From contig NZ_CAHJXL010000001.1 in assembly GCF_903645315.1 (NCBI RefSeq), positions 2,406,001 through 2,470,000 of the forward strand: a stretch of DNA of 64,000 nucleotides. The letters are read 5' to 3'. A program made the translations under genes and the position numbers. Positions within the stretch are counted from its first letter, which is position 1; each line of letters begins with the position of its first letter. Below, piece after piece: positions 17,998 to 26,230 of this stretch. The notes beneath the pieces are model-generated. The model was not told the origin of the DNA. It did no database searches and saw only the letters and a list, made by a program, of their open reading frames with translations. This DNA comes from Victivallis sp. Marseille-Q1083. GTDB lineage: Bacteria > Verrucomicrobiota > Lentisphaeria > Victivallales > Victivallaceae.

Positions 17998-18333
17998 TCA
18001 GGAGGTCGCCAGAGAGTTTAAAATTTCCGGAATCTCGTCGTATTCAATATTGTCGTCAAATTGTTCGGTCAGTTCCCACCTGCCGCGCGAAGGATTGGAA
18101 AGCAAGCCGTACTTTTTCAGGTAAGTCCTGGCCCAGCCAATCCGATAGGAAACTTCGGCGCAATTGCCGTTTTTATGCGGAATTGTCACAATATCTTCGG
18201 GAAGATTCATTATTTCAATGACTTTTTGATCAATGGAATCATTTTTCGCCACCCCGCCCAGCTCTTTTAACGCCTCCAGGGTCGGTTTGATCATCTGATC
18301 GAATGACGGCACTGAATTTTTATCGCTGGTCAT
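17998..18333 (-). CDS. Orphan Mrr N-terminal winged-helix protein
   Basis: This 111-residue protein matches the Mrr N-terminal domain (Mrr_N): SFDQMIKPTLEALKELGG, then NGNCAEVSYRIGWARTYLKKYGLL and RGRWELTE. In full-length Mrr restriction enzymes this winged helix binds modified DNA and is followed by a PD-(D/E)xK nuclease of about 150 residues. That nuclease is absent: the frame stops at 17998 and no catalytic motif appears downstream. It may be a decayed restriction gene or a stand-alone DNA-binding regulator. A near-consensus promoter lies 47 bases upstream, which argues against a dead fragment. The gene is AT-richer than its neighbours, suggesting transfer. Confidence 0.75.
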   Translation of the reverse strand: MTSDKNSVPSFDQMIKPTLEALKELGGVAKNDSIDQKVIEIMNLPEDIVTIPHKNGNCAEVSYRIGWARTYLKKYGLLSNPSRGRWELTEQFDDNIEYDEIPEILNSLATS

Positions 18334-18379
18334 GCTGAAAACCTTTTCATGTGCAAATGTTAAAAATTGTGACCATCAT

Positions 18380-18408
18380 ATTATATCCCTTATTGTTTTG
18401 AGGGTCAA
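18380..18408 (-). promoter_or_regulatory. Near-consensus promoter of the Mrr_N gene
   Basis: On the minus strand TTGACC and TATAAT are separated by exactly 17 bases. The ATG lies 47 bases downstream. Confidence 0.75.
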
Positions 18409-18501
18409 GATAACTTGCGCCATATGCAGGTTTTTTTCTATAAATACGCTAGTCGTTATCATTTCCTGGGGAAACAAAATGAACGTGACCGGCTGGGAGG
18501 G

Positions 18502-19159
18502 CTATGCCCCGTTTCGGCGTGGTTTTATCTTGCGTTTCCGTCGCAGGTAAACCAGACCGAGAAGGCCGGGAATGACGGCGGTCAGAATCCCCAGCAGGAA
18601 AGCATTCCGGAATCCCGCGGCGTCGATGGCGAGCCCGCCGAAAAATGAACCGGTGCCGAAGCCCAGGTTCACGCACAGATAAAAGGTGGCGTTGGCTGCG
18701 CCCCAGCGCCGTTTCGGTGTCCGCTTGACGGCCAGCGCGGAAAGCAGCGGCATCACCACCCCGAAGCCGAGGCCGAGCGGAATGCCGGCGCCATAAAAGA
18801 GCAGGCGATTCGACGTGAAGGCCAGCAGCAGAAAAGCGGCGATGGTCAGCAGCAGGGAAGGCAGCAGGATCGTCAGCGGCTGATATTTGTCCATGAACAG
18901 ACCGGAGCCGAAGCGGACCGCGAGCATCGCCGCCGCGGCGGCAATGAAAAATGGACCGGCGTTGCCGAAGCCCAGTTGAAGGGCGTACAAGCCGGCGAAA
19001 ACGATTACGCCGCAGATGCCGGTGCAGAAGATCAGAATCATCAACGCCGGCAGGATGGCCCGCTTTTCGATGAAGCCGGCCCAGAATGCCCGGCGCCCCG
19101 GTCCGGCTGCCGGAACGGCCGGCCGGCAGGAGGCGGCCCGGGTCGGTTTCCGGTCGCAA
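18502..19159 (-). pseudogene. MFS transporter, C-terminal half (disrupted by IS)
   Basis: The frame reads without a stop from the IS boundary at about 19159 to 18502. It encodes the central cytoplasmic loop (CDRKPTRAAS... to GFIEKRAILP) and transmembrane helices 7-12 of a major facilitator superfamily exporter. The matching N-terminal part (helices 1-3) lies across the insertion at 22042-22343 on the same strand. The segment for helices 4-6, about 90-100 residues, is absent from both fragments. The interruption was therefore accompanied by a deletion, and the gene cannot be restored by simple excision. The original substrate is unknown. Confidence 0.75.
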
Positions 19160-19300
19160 AAACAGTTGCTATGGTAAAAAGGAATGAGGTAGCGGTTATG
19201 AAATGAAAGAGGCTGATTCTCAAAGATGTGATACTGTAAAATAAGACATCGGCTCTGACGGACAGAGTCATGCAGACAGTTAAAACATCACAAAAGGAGA

Positions 19301-19574
19301 TGGTATGATAAATAACTGACGTTCGCGGAATCAGCTTTCTGCGTGTAATTTATGGCGATTAACTTACACGTTTGGAAGCGGACAGGTTGCAGACTGAATG
19401 TTTCAATGAGGCGCATCAGAAACGATGACGACCCCGGAAAGGAGATTAGTCAGATCTGTAAACCAGAGCGCCACCGTAGAGAGCGACTGATTAATCGACT
19501 ACTCTGTATGGGAGGATGGTGAGGCCGTGACAGCAGTTCCGCTTCGATTCGTGAAAAACGAATGGAGGCAGAGA
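19301..19574 (+). ncRNA. Candidate bridge RNA region of the nested IS110 element
   Basis: The stretch has no gene and holds two stem-loops. The first is CGTGTAA/TTACACG (19342-19348 with 19364-19370). The second has a 9-bp stem with one G-U pair (GATTAGTCA at 19444-19452 with TGATTAATC at 19488-19496) and a 35-base loop. IS110-group elements are known to make a left-end bridge RNA with a target-binding and a donor-binding loop; the two loops fit that plan. An AAAGGAGA copy at 19438-19445 matches the left target flank. Guide pairing was not verified. Confidence 0.4.
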
Positions 19575-20594
19575 ATGATGACAAGTTTTGTTGGAGTGGA
19601 TTTGCACCGGAACAATTTTACTTATTGCATCCGGGTAAATGGGGAAGAACGGAAAATCGGCAAGTGTGAGATTACCGAACTGAAGGGCTTTGCCGCAATG
19701 CTCGGTCCGAACACGGCGATGGCGGTGGAGGCGACCGGAAATACGTTCATGTTTTGCAGCTCGCTGAAAGCTCATGTCGGGCGACTGGTGGTGGTGAATC
19801 CATCACAGTTCAAAGTCATCAGCATGTCCACCAAAAAGACGGACAAACATGACGCAAAAGTGTTGGCGGAGTTCCTGGAAAAGGATATGCTTCCGGAGGT
19901 AAGAGTGAAAGACGATTTGCAGGCGAAAATTTCAAGTCTGACGCAGACCAGGGAAAAACTGGTTCAGTTGCGTACCGTATTGAAAAACAAAGTCAACAAT
20001 CTGTTAGCAGCTAACTTCATCGTGCTGAAACGGGAAGAACTGTCCACGGAGAAAGGGCTTTTGAAAGCATTGAGTTATCACTTCGACCCGATCACCGACA
20101 CGGAAATGCTGGTGGTTGTCGAACAGATTCGCAGTCTGAACAAAAGCATTGAAAAACTGGATAAGGCGATTGAGGATCACGGCAGCAAGATGGACGGCTT
20201 CGACAACCTGAAATCCATCAAGGGAATCGGCTCGAAAGGTGCGGCGATCCTGTTGGCAACCATCGGCAATATCGCTGATTTCCGATCGGCAAAGCAGTTG
20301 GCCGCTTATATCGGAATCGTCCCCAGAGTGAGCAATTCAAATGACACGGTTTGCCACGGAAGAATCACGAAGAGCGGCAGCAAGATCGCCAGAACCGCTT
20401 TGGTGCAATGCGCTTTGATCGCCAAACGCTACAGCCCGTATCTCAATGCCTTTCATGAATCGGTAAAAAGTCGGCGGGGAGGTGCGAAAGCCAATATCGC
20501 CTTGGCTCGCAAATTCCTCGATATCGTGTATAGAACATTAAAAAACAATTGGATGTTTGAGAATTTTACTCAATTCAAGCTCGTAAAAAATTGA
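19575..20594 (+). CDS. IS110-family transposase (nested element)
   Basis: This 339-residue recombinase starts at ATG 19575 with GGAGG 6 bases upstream; the frame is open back to 19527. The N-terminal RuvC-like DEDD domain begins FVGVDLHRNNFTYCI and continues through AMAVEATGN and KTDKHDAKVLAEFL. A coiled-coil linker covers about residues 110-200. The C-terminal Transposase_20 domain shows IKGIGSKGAAILLATIG and the serine-containing GRITKSGSKIARTALVQCA. This is the bridge-RNA-guided recombinase type. All expected catalytic positions appear present, so the element may be active. Confidence 0.92.
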   Translation: MMTSFVGVDLHRNNFTYCIRVNGEERKIGKCEITELKGFAAMLGPNTAMAVEATGNTFMFCSSLKAHVGRLVVVNPSQFKVISMSTKKTDKHDAKVLAEFLEKDMLPEVRVKDDLQAKISSLTQTREKLVQLRTVLKNKVNNLLAANFIVLKREELSTEKGLLKALSYHFDPITDTEMLVVVEQIRSLNKSIEKLDKAIEDHGSKMDGFDNLKSIKGIGSKGAAILLATIGNIADFRSAKQLAAYIGIVPRVSNSNDTVCHGRITKSGSKIARTALVQCALIAKRYSPYLNAFHESVKSRRGGAKANIALARKFLDIVYRTLKNNWMFENFTQFKLVKN

Positions 20595-20641
20595 GTTTTT
20601 CTCGACATCGAAGTGGAAATTTATCATGGGAGACATCAGCC

Positions 20642-21691
20642 ATGAGAAAATGTAGCACGGTATCGTTCGAAGGTCAAGTGATATTTGTCGGAATTGATGT
20701 GCACAAGGAAAGTTGGGTGGTGAATTTGCGGCATTGCCACCGTGAACTGGACAAGTTCAGCATGAATCCGAGCCCTGAGATGTTGGCGAAGTATCTGAAG
20801 ATGAACTATCCGGGCGCCGAGTACCGGAGCGTTTACGAGGCAGGATTCAGCGGATTCTGGGCGCACCGGCGATTGTGTGAGCTCGGGATTGAGAATATCG
20901 TAATCAACCCGGCGGACGTGCCGACCAGCGGCAAGGAGCGCGACCGCAAGAACGATGCGGTGGACAGCCGAAAATTGGCGCGGGAACTGGAGAACCGGAC
21001 ATTGGAAGGGATCTATATTCCGCCTGAAGATAATTTGGAATTGAGAAACCTGGTCAGACGTGAAACGAAACTGACCGGCAATATAACCAGGGTCAAAAAC
21101 CGGATCAAAGGACACCTGAATTTCATGGGGTTGAAGTTTGGAAGTTGGTCTGGAAGTTCTTTGAAAATGATGTATGCGGACGCGGCAAAGCGTTACGATT
21201 ATGCCTTGCAGAGCATGTTGCGGGAACTGCGTTTTCTCAGAGAAGAGAAACTGCATGTGATCCGCGATGAACGGCGGTGTCTGAAGCGTTTGAAGCGCGA
21301 CAAAGTACAGAAGCATCTACAGAGTATACCTGGCGTCGGGTTTCATACGGCGGTGATGCTTCAGGCCGAATTGTGGGACTTGCTGCGCTTTGAAGACAAG
21401 GATTCGCTGAGCTCGTATGTGGGATTCGCACCGAGGTTGGTCGGCAGCGGCGAACACGAGGCCGTCAAATCCGCCGGGAATCGCAAGAAAAAGCAACTGC
21501 ATGCCATCCTGATCCAGTCGGCGTGGAGGTCGGTGTCGTACAATCTGGAGATTCGGGCCAGATATGGAGCCTTGCTTCATAAGGGGGCCAGTCCACAACG
21601 GGCTATTTCGATCATCGGCAAGAAATTGCTCTATGCGCTTCGGGCCGTGTGGCTCCAGGAACGTGATTACATGGTATCCGCAAGTGAATAA
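20642..21691 (+). CDS. IS110-family transposase, copy A
   Basis: This 349-residue protein is the same as that of copy B apart from silent changes. The RuvC-like DEDD domain reads IFVGIDVHKESWVVN, VYEAGFSGFWAHRRL and KNDAVDSRKLARELENR. The Transposase_20 domain reads IPGVGFHTAVMLQAELWDLLRF, then SSYVGFAPRLVGSG and the late serine stretch KKKQLHAILIQSAWR. In copy A the nested element has separated the ORF from the AAAAGGAGA site used in copy B; a GGGAGA sequence restored at 20628-20633 could still serve as a ribosome-binding site. Confidence 0.92.
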   Translation: MRKCSTVSFEGQVIFVGIDVHKESWVVNLRHCHRELDKFSMNPSPEMLAKYLKMNYPGAEYRSVYEAGFSGFWAHRRLCELGIENIVINPADVPTSGKERDRKNDAVDSRKLARELENRTLEGIYIPPEDNLELRNLVRRETKLTGNITRVKNRIKGHLNFMGLKFGSWSGSSLKMMYADAAKRYDYALQSMLRELRFLREEKLHVIRDERRCLKRLKRDKVQKHLQSIPGVGFHTAVMLQAELWDLLRFEDKDSLSSYVGFAPRLVGSGEHEAVKSAGNRKKKQLHAILIQSAWRSVSYNLEIRARYGALLHKGASPQRAISIIGKKLLYALRAVWLQERDYMVSASE

Positions 21692-22041
21692 GATTTAAGT
21701 AGTTTCGGAGATTCTGTTTGCTGTGACTGTGAAATTCGGTTCTTTTTAGCACGTCGTTCGTTTGCTCCTTGATCCGAGGGGATCATGTAAAACAGTTTGC
21801 GAGTGCTATTTCAGAGTGGAACAGCAAAATGCGAAACCTTGAATTCATTCAAGAGTTGTCGTCAATAATAGTGTCCGATTTTTGCCCGAACCGCAACCAG
21901 AAGATAATCTTTAATTGGAAGACTGTAAAAATATTTACAGATGGAAGTCCTCTGCCCTTTGAGGCGGAGTTTCGCAAATAACAACAAATAACAGGAAAAA
22001 TACAAACAAAGAAAGAGTCAGTCTCTTGACTTTTTCATAAT
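21692..22041 (+). ncRNA. Candidate right-end guide RNA region, copy A
   Basis: The 350 bases between the transposase stop and the element end hold no gene. They end in a terminator-like hairpin (AAGAGTCA 22013-22020, TGACTTTT 22027-22034, one G-U pair) with a T-rich tail right at the IS boundary. IS1111-group elements encode their guide RNA at this end. Only one base differs from copy B in this region as far as I could compare. Confidence 0.4.
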
Positions 22042-22343
22042 AGGAGCGGCAGCAGCATGCCGAAGGCAAACAACGCCGCCCCGGCAATCATCACTTGCCG
22101 GCAGCCGACTGCATCGGCGAGCCGTCCGGCAATCAGGGACGGCACGATGGCGGCCAGGGTGAAAACGGTGACCGTCAAACCGCCGAGCAGCGGGGAGCGG
22201 CCCAATTGTTCCATGTAAACCGGCAGCGCGGCCTGGAGGGCGTCGACCGAACCGGTTACGGCCAGCGAGATGAAGATGATGTTGATGAAAGTCGGCGTCC
22301 AGATGCCCGGCTTGTCTAGAGAGGCGGCGGTATTGCCATCCAT
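22042..22343 (-). pseudogene. MFS transporter, N-terminal fragment (helices 1-3)
   Basis: The frame begins at ATG 22343 with AAAGGA 8 bases upstream. It encodes about 100 residues: a short cytoplasmic start (MDGNTAASLDKPG) and three hydrophobic helices with the MFS loop GRLADAVGCRQ between helices 2 and 3. It runs into the IS right end and stops there. It belongs with 18502-19159. Confidence 0.75.
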
Positions 22344-22393
22344 TTTCAGATCCTTTCGTTTTCATGCCGTTAAAAAAAACGTGCGCCGCTCCG

Positions 22394-22464
22394 CTGGACT
22401 TACGCCGGAAGGCAACACGCTTCGCATAAAAAACAAAAAGCGCAAATCCAATCTGGACTTACGC
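22394..22464. repeat. 12-bp direct repeat CTGGACTTACGC, 59 bp apart
   Basis: Copies are at 22394-22405 and 22453-22464 in the 282-bp divergent region between the broken MFS gene and the YoaK-like gene. The second lies in the loop of a GC stem (AGCGC to GCGCT). They may be binding sites of a shared regulator. Confidence 0.4.
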
Positions 22465-22567
22465 TTGGCGCTGCTCGATATACATTGTTACCATACCATT
22501 CCCGCCGGTTTTTTCAAGTCGGTTTGGCGGTTTTTTGGCAACTGTGGCATGCGTTTCGGATCGGGAC

Positions 22568-22596
22568 TTGTACAAATTCTCCCGGCGGTGTATTTT
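22568..22596 (+). promoter_or_regulatory. Promoter of the YoaK-like gene
   Basis: TTGTAC (22568-22573) and TATTTT (22591-22596) are separated by 17 bases and end 29 bases before the ATG. Confidence 0.5.
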
Positions 22597-22625
22597 ATAT
22601 CGGTTTACAAAAGAAAATCGGCAGC

Positions 22626-23336
22626 ATGAACAACACATCGGCAAATGCGGAACGCCTGACGGCGGCTTGTGTCCTGAGCATCATCGGCGGCTTTCTGGAT
22701 ATTTACACCTACCTTTACCGGGGAAAGGTATTTGCCAATGCGGTGACCGGCAATATGGTGCTTTGCGGTTTTCACCTGGCTCATCTGGAGTGGCGACAGA
22801 GCGTAAAATACCTGTTCGCCATCTTCTTCTACGCGCTGGGAATTTTTATCGCCGAAATCGTCCACCGCAAGCTGCCGGCTTTCCGGAAAATCACCTGGCA
22901 CCAATGCGTGATCCTGCTGGAACTGCTGTGCCTGGCTCCGGTCTGTTTCGTTCCATACGGTGAGTTCGACTTCATCGTCAATGCGTTGATCTCCTTTGTC
23001 TGTGCGCTGCAGGTGCAGACTTTCCGGCGGGTGCGCGGTTTGCCGTTCGCCTCGACGATGTGTACCGGCAATCTCCGCAGTGGGACGGAAGCGTTGTTTC
23101 TCGGTTGGGTCGGCCGGGATCCGGGGGAATGGCGCAAAGCGCTGCATTATTACGGGGTGATCGTCTGTTTCATTTTCGGCGCCGTTGCCGGAGCGGTTCT
23201 GCTCCATTGCTGGGGACGGTATGTCTTCCTGCTGGTGCCGGCCGGTTTATGCGCGGTCTTTGGACTGATCACCACCCGGCGGGAACTTGCTTCCTGGCGG
23301 CGTTCGTTTCGCAAGCTGAGGCGGTTTCATGCCTGA
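22626..23336 (+). CDS. YoaK/DUF1275 family membrane protein
   Basis: This 236-residue protein has about six transmembrane helices. The opening (LTAACVLSIIGGFLDIYTYLYRGKVFANAVTGNMV) is the DUF1275 signature (GGxxDxxxy, then a TGN motif), repeated in the second half as FASTMCTGNLRSG. The function of the family is not established; transport has been suggested. ATG 22626 is used because the conserved domain starts there; upstream in-frame codons lack a ribosome-binding site. The ribosome-binding site is weak. The IS1380 element lies 160 bases downstream. Confidence 0.85.
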   Translation: MNNTSANAERLTAACVLSIIGGFLDIYTYLYRGKVFANAVTGNMVLCGFHLAHLEWRQSVKYLFAIFFYALGIFIAEIVHRKLPAFRKITWHQCVILLELLCLAPVCFVPYGEFDFIVNALISFVCALQVQTFRRVRGLPFASTMCTGNLRSGTEALFLGWVGRDPGEWRKALHYYGVIVCFIFGAVAGAVLLHCWGRYVFLLVPAGLCAVFGLITTRRELASWRRSFRKLRRFHA

Positions 23337-23495
23337 ACGTTGCGATAGCCCCGGTCCGGGTTTTCCGTTTCCCGCCCGGCCAGCGGCCTTCACCGGATTC
23401 AGCCGATTGTTCCCGCAGCGGTATGGATTCCTCGTCCGCTTCGTCTGCCGGGTAGAGGATGCCGAGCCGGGAAATGAACACCTCTTTTTTTTTAG

Positions 23496-25076
23496 CCTGA
23501 ATATTGCGTAAATTTTCAAAAACAAAGAGGCAGATTCTCGACTAACGTATTATATTGTAATATCTTACATCACAATATAACGCCGAGGTCTGCCAATGAC
23601 AAAATGTAATGTTTCGATTCCGGTCTTTCAAGGTCCGAAAAGCAGAAAAATTGAATTCAATTTCGCCGGTGGAGATATCAGCAGTGACGGCGGGTTGCTT
23701 TTTGTGAAAGAATTCGACCGCAAACTCGGTTTGACCCGGCGCGCCGGTAACCTGCTGGATTCTTTTGATATTCGACAGCCCGGAAAAGTTGAACATTCCT
23801 ATCTGAGCATGCTTCGTCAACGAGTTTTTGGTTTGGTTGCCGGCCATGAAGATCTCAATGACCATCATGAATTGCGAACTGATCCGCTGATTCAAACTGT
23901 TGTCGGTCGTGATCGTCAACTCGCCACTCCAAGCACTTTATGTCGATTCGAAAATGGAATCGATCGTCGTGCTTGCGTAGATTTGAGCCGATTGTTTGTC
24001 GAATTCTTTATCGAAAGTTTTTCCACGCCGCCTCGAGAATTGATTCTTGATTTCGATGCTACCGATGACCTCACTTACGGGATGCAGGAAAATCGCTTTT
24101 TTCATGGCTATTATGACCACTATTGCTTTTTGCCGTTGTATGTTTTCTGCGGGGATCAATTGCTTGTGGCTTATTTGCGTCCATCAAAAATTGATGCGGC
24201 CAAGCATGCTTGGGCGATTCTCTCGCTACTGGTAAAGCGCTTTCGGCAGAAATGGCCGAAGGTTAAGATTATTTTCCGGGGAGACAGTGGCTTTTGTCGG
24301 CAGAAAATGCTGAACTGGTGTGATAAAAATGAGGTCAAATATATTGTCGGATTGGCGAAAAATCCACGTTTGCTGGAATTATCAAAAGATCTTCAAGTGA
24401 AAGCGGAAGCACTTTACAACGAAACACATGAAAAAGCAAAACTGTTTACTCAGTTCGAATATGCGGCAGGAACTTGGAAATACCCGCGCCGGGTGATTGC
24501 CAAAGCGGAATTCAACTCCCCCGGACCGAATAATCGTTTTATCGTCACCAATCTTGATGATGATGGACAATATCTTTATGAAAAAGTCTATTGCGCCCGA
24601 GGTGAGATGGAAAACAGGATCAAGGAACAGCAGCTGGATCTTTTCGCTGATCGGACGAGCTGCCATGACTTTGCGGCAAATCAATTCCGGCTTCTGCTTT
24701 CAAGTTTGGCTTATATTCTCATGGAACGGTTTCGGGCATTGTTGTTGACAGGAACTCAATTTGCCGAGGCTACCTGCGGCAGCATTCGCTTATACCTGGT
24801 GAAAATCGGTGCCATTATTCGGCGGAATACCAGAAAAATTTATGTTGCTCTTTCAAGTGCTTGTCCAAATCAGGAACTCCTCCGCTTGATCGCTGCGAAA
24901 ATCATCGCTTGGGAATAAAACCTTGGAGAGCTGTCCCCGGCTCGCCGAACAACAACGGGGGAAAGGGGGAATATGCTCAATTTGCAAAAAAACGACAATA
25001 TCCGACTCTGAAAATAAAAACTTCCGAATCTTCTGAACATTTCTCGACGATTCGAAAGTTTCATGCAACATTCAGG
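23496..25076 (+). mobile_element. IS1380-family insertion sequence, complete
   Basis: The 1581-bp element has imperfect terminal inverted repeats: CCTGAATATTGCGTAAATTTTC at the left and, reversed, CCTGAATGTTGCATGAAACTTTC at the right. A 4-bp target duplication TTAG lies at 23492-23495 and 25077-25080. One transposase gene fills it. The intact ends and direct repeat point to a fairly recent insertion into the space between the YoaK-like and nucleoside hydrolase genes. Confidence 0.9.
23596..24918 (+). CDS. IS1380-family transposase
   Basis: This 440-residue DDE transposase has the IS1380 opening IEFNFAGGDISSDGGLLFVKEFD. It continues with RQRVFGLVAGHEDLNDHHELRTDP and the three acidic positions in LDFDATDD, FRGDSGFCR and the GEMENRIKEQQLDLFADRTS segment (E of the triad). 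The gene is notably AT-richer than its surroundings. No frameshift or stop is seen, so it should be functional. Confidence 0.93.
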   Translation: MTKCNVSIPVFQGPKSRKIEFNFAGGDISSDGGLLFVKEFDRKLGLTRRAGNLLDSFDIRQPGKVEHSYLSMLRQRVFGLVAGHEDLNDHHELRTDPLIQTVVGRDRQLATPSTLCRFENGIDRRACVDLSRLFVEFFIESFSTPPRELILDFDATDDLTYGMQENRFFHGYYDHYCFLPLYVFCGDQLLVAYLRPSKIDAAKHAWAILSLLVKRFRQKWPKVKIIFRGDSGFCRQKMLNWCDKNEVKYIVGLAKNPRLLELSKDLQVKAEALYNETHEKAKLFTQFEYAAGTWKYPRRVIAKAEFNSPGPNNRFIVTNLDDDGQYLYEKVYCARGEMENRIKEQQLDLFADRTSCHDFAANQFRLLLSSLAYILMERFRALLLTGTQFAEATCGSIRLYLVKIGAIIRRNTRKIYVALSSACPNQELLRLIAAKIIAWE

Positions 25077-25294
25077 TTAGGCAATCATTGACGGCCAAAT
25101 CGGCGGCTGGTTGAATGCGGCGTCTGTCCGGACCTTCCGTTGGCCGCTGCCGGGACTTTCCGGGAAAGGAGGTTCGAGGATTTCGATTTGTTGTGCTCCA
25201 GCTTGCCGGAGCGGAAAAGGCCGAGGTCCTGATCAATGCCGTTCCGGAAGCGGTGAGCCGCAATCCGGCGTGCTGCGGTTGCGGATGAAGCTCT

Positions 25295-26230
25295 TTAGAA
25301 ATTGCAGGATTGCGCCACCGGGCAACTGCGGTGGTGACGTTCCAGACAGGCCCTGAAATGCTCGAAGATGGCTTCCACCGCCAGTTTTTGACAAACCAGA
25401 TCCTGCCGCCGGGAAGGGGCTTCGCGCCAGGCCAGCGGTTCCCGCTGGATGTGACGGTGGTTTTCCACGGCGAGTTCGGCGAAAGTTTCATCCATCAAAG
25501 CGGCGAAGGGGGCCAGATCCCAGATCGACAGCATTTTCCCTTCCGGCGGCAGATAACCGAACGAAAAGGTATATTGGCGCCGGTAGCGATTCAGCAGGAA
25601 TTCTCCCAATTCTCCGGTATCGCGCAGCAACGCCGTCGCCCGGTCGAGGCATAATGTCAAATTCTGCGCCACTCCCAGGCAGGGGAACAGACGCAGCGGC
25701 ACATCGGCGTTGAAGACGACCGTCGAGGCCAGCAAATCCTGTTCCAGGTTGAATTCGGCCGGCGGCTGGCGATAGGAATGGCTGCCCAGCCAACTGACGC
25801 AGAGACGGTCGGCGATGTCCGGCGCCAGCAGCAGCGCCGCCGCGATATTGGTCAGCGCGGCGATCGCCACGATATGGAGCGGTTGTTCCGGCGTATGCTG
25901 CCGGGCCAGTTCGATCAGATGGCTGGTCGCCTGGGTCGGCTCCGAAGAACGGTTGTCCAGAAAATCGGTCGCTCCGTAGAAAACCGGCACCTTCATTGCC
26001 GGGAAGAAATGGAGGATCCGGCGGATTTCCCAGTAGCTGTTGAACATGCCCTCGGCCGGCGAATTGACCCGGCAGTGCAGGAACGGCGCCGCGTAAACAG
26101 CCAGCACGTTGAGCCGTTCCGGCGCCAGCAGGGCATAACTGATGGCGAACTGATCGTCCGTTTCATTGGCGGCGTCGGTATCGATGATGATATCGACCGG
26201 TCTTTTATCTGCTGTAGCCATAGTCGTCAT
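25295..26230 (-). CDS. Nucleoside hydrolase (IUNH family)
   Basis: This 311-residue protein has the calcium-binding signature of inosine-uridine preferring nucleoside hydrolases near its start (IIIDTDAANETDDQFAI). It shares the central HIVAIAALTNIAAAL and the late WDLAPFAAL segment of the family. The usual role is hydrolysis of the N-glycosidic bond of nucleosides; several Lentisphaerota and Planctomycetota members sit beside glycosidases and may act on other glycosides. The ATG at 26230 overlaps the stop of the upstream glycosidase gene (ATGA), so the pair is translationally coupled. It has no signal peptide. The stretch 25081-25294 downstream has no gene. Confidence 0.85.
   Translation of the reverse strand: MTTMATADKRPVDIIIDTDAANETDDQFAISYALLAPERLNVLAVYAAPFLHCRVNSPAEGMFNSYWEIRRILHFFPAMKVPVFYGATDFLDNRSSEPTQATSHLIELARQHTPEQPLHIVAIAALTNIAAALLLAPDIADRLCVSWLGSHSYRQPPAEFNLEQDLLASTVVFNADVPLRLFPCLGVAQNLTLCLDRATALLRDTGELGEFLLNRYRRQYTFSFGYLPPEGKMLSIWDLAPFAALMDETFAELAVENHRHIQREPLAWREAPSRRQDLVCQKLAVEAIFEHFRACLERHHRSCPVAQSCNF

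Larger units (their letters stand above)
19301..20628 (+). mobile_element. Nested IS110-family element inside copy A
   Basis: This 1.33-kb insertion lies between positions that are adjacent in copy B. GGAGA is present on both sides (19296-19300 and 20629-20633), either a 5-bp duplication or shared target and end sequence. ATGATAAAT (19305-19313) and ATTTATCAT (20619-20627) form a 9-bp subterminal inverted repeat. A 274-bp non-coding left end, a transposase and a 34-bp right end follow the IS110-group plan, in which the bridge RNA is made from the left end. The insertion falls between the ribosome-binding site and the start codon of the outer transposase. Confidence 0.8.
19160..22041 (+). mobile_element. 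IS110-family element (IS1111-like layout), copy A, interrupted
   Basis: Boundaries come from comparison with copy B (32576-34124). The two are the same for the first 141 bases (19160-19300) and again from about 20629 to 22041; beyond these points the flanks differ. Copy A carries a second IS110-family element at about 19301-20628. The non-coding right end of 350 bp after the transposase, and an imperfect subterminal match between TATGGTAAAAAG (left) and TATGAAAAAG (right, reversed), fit the IS1111 group, which carries its guide RNA at the right end. It sits in an MFS gene. Both copies are followed by a GGAGC sequence. Confidence 0.85.
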
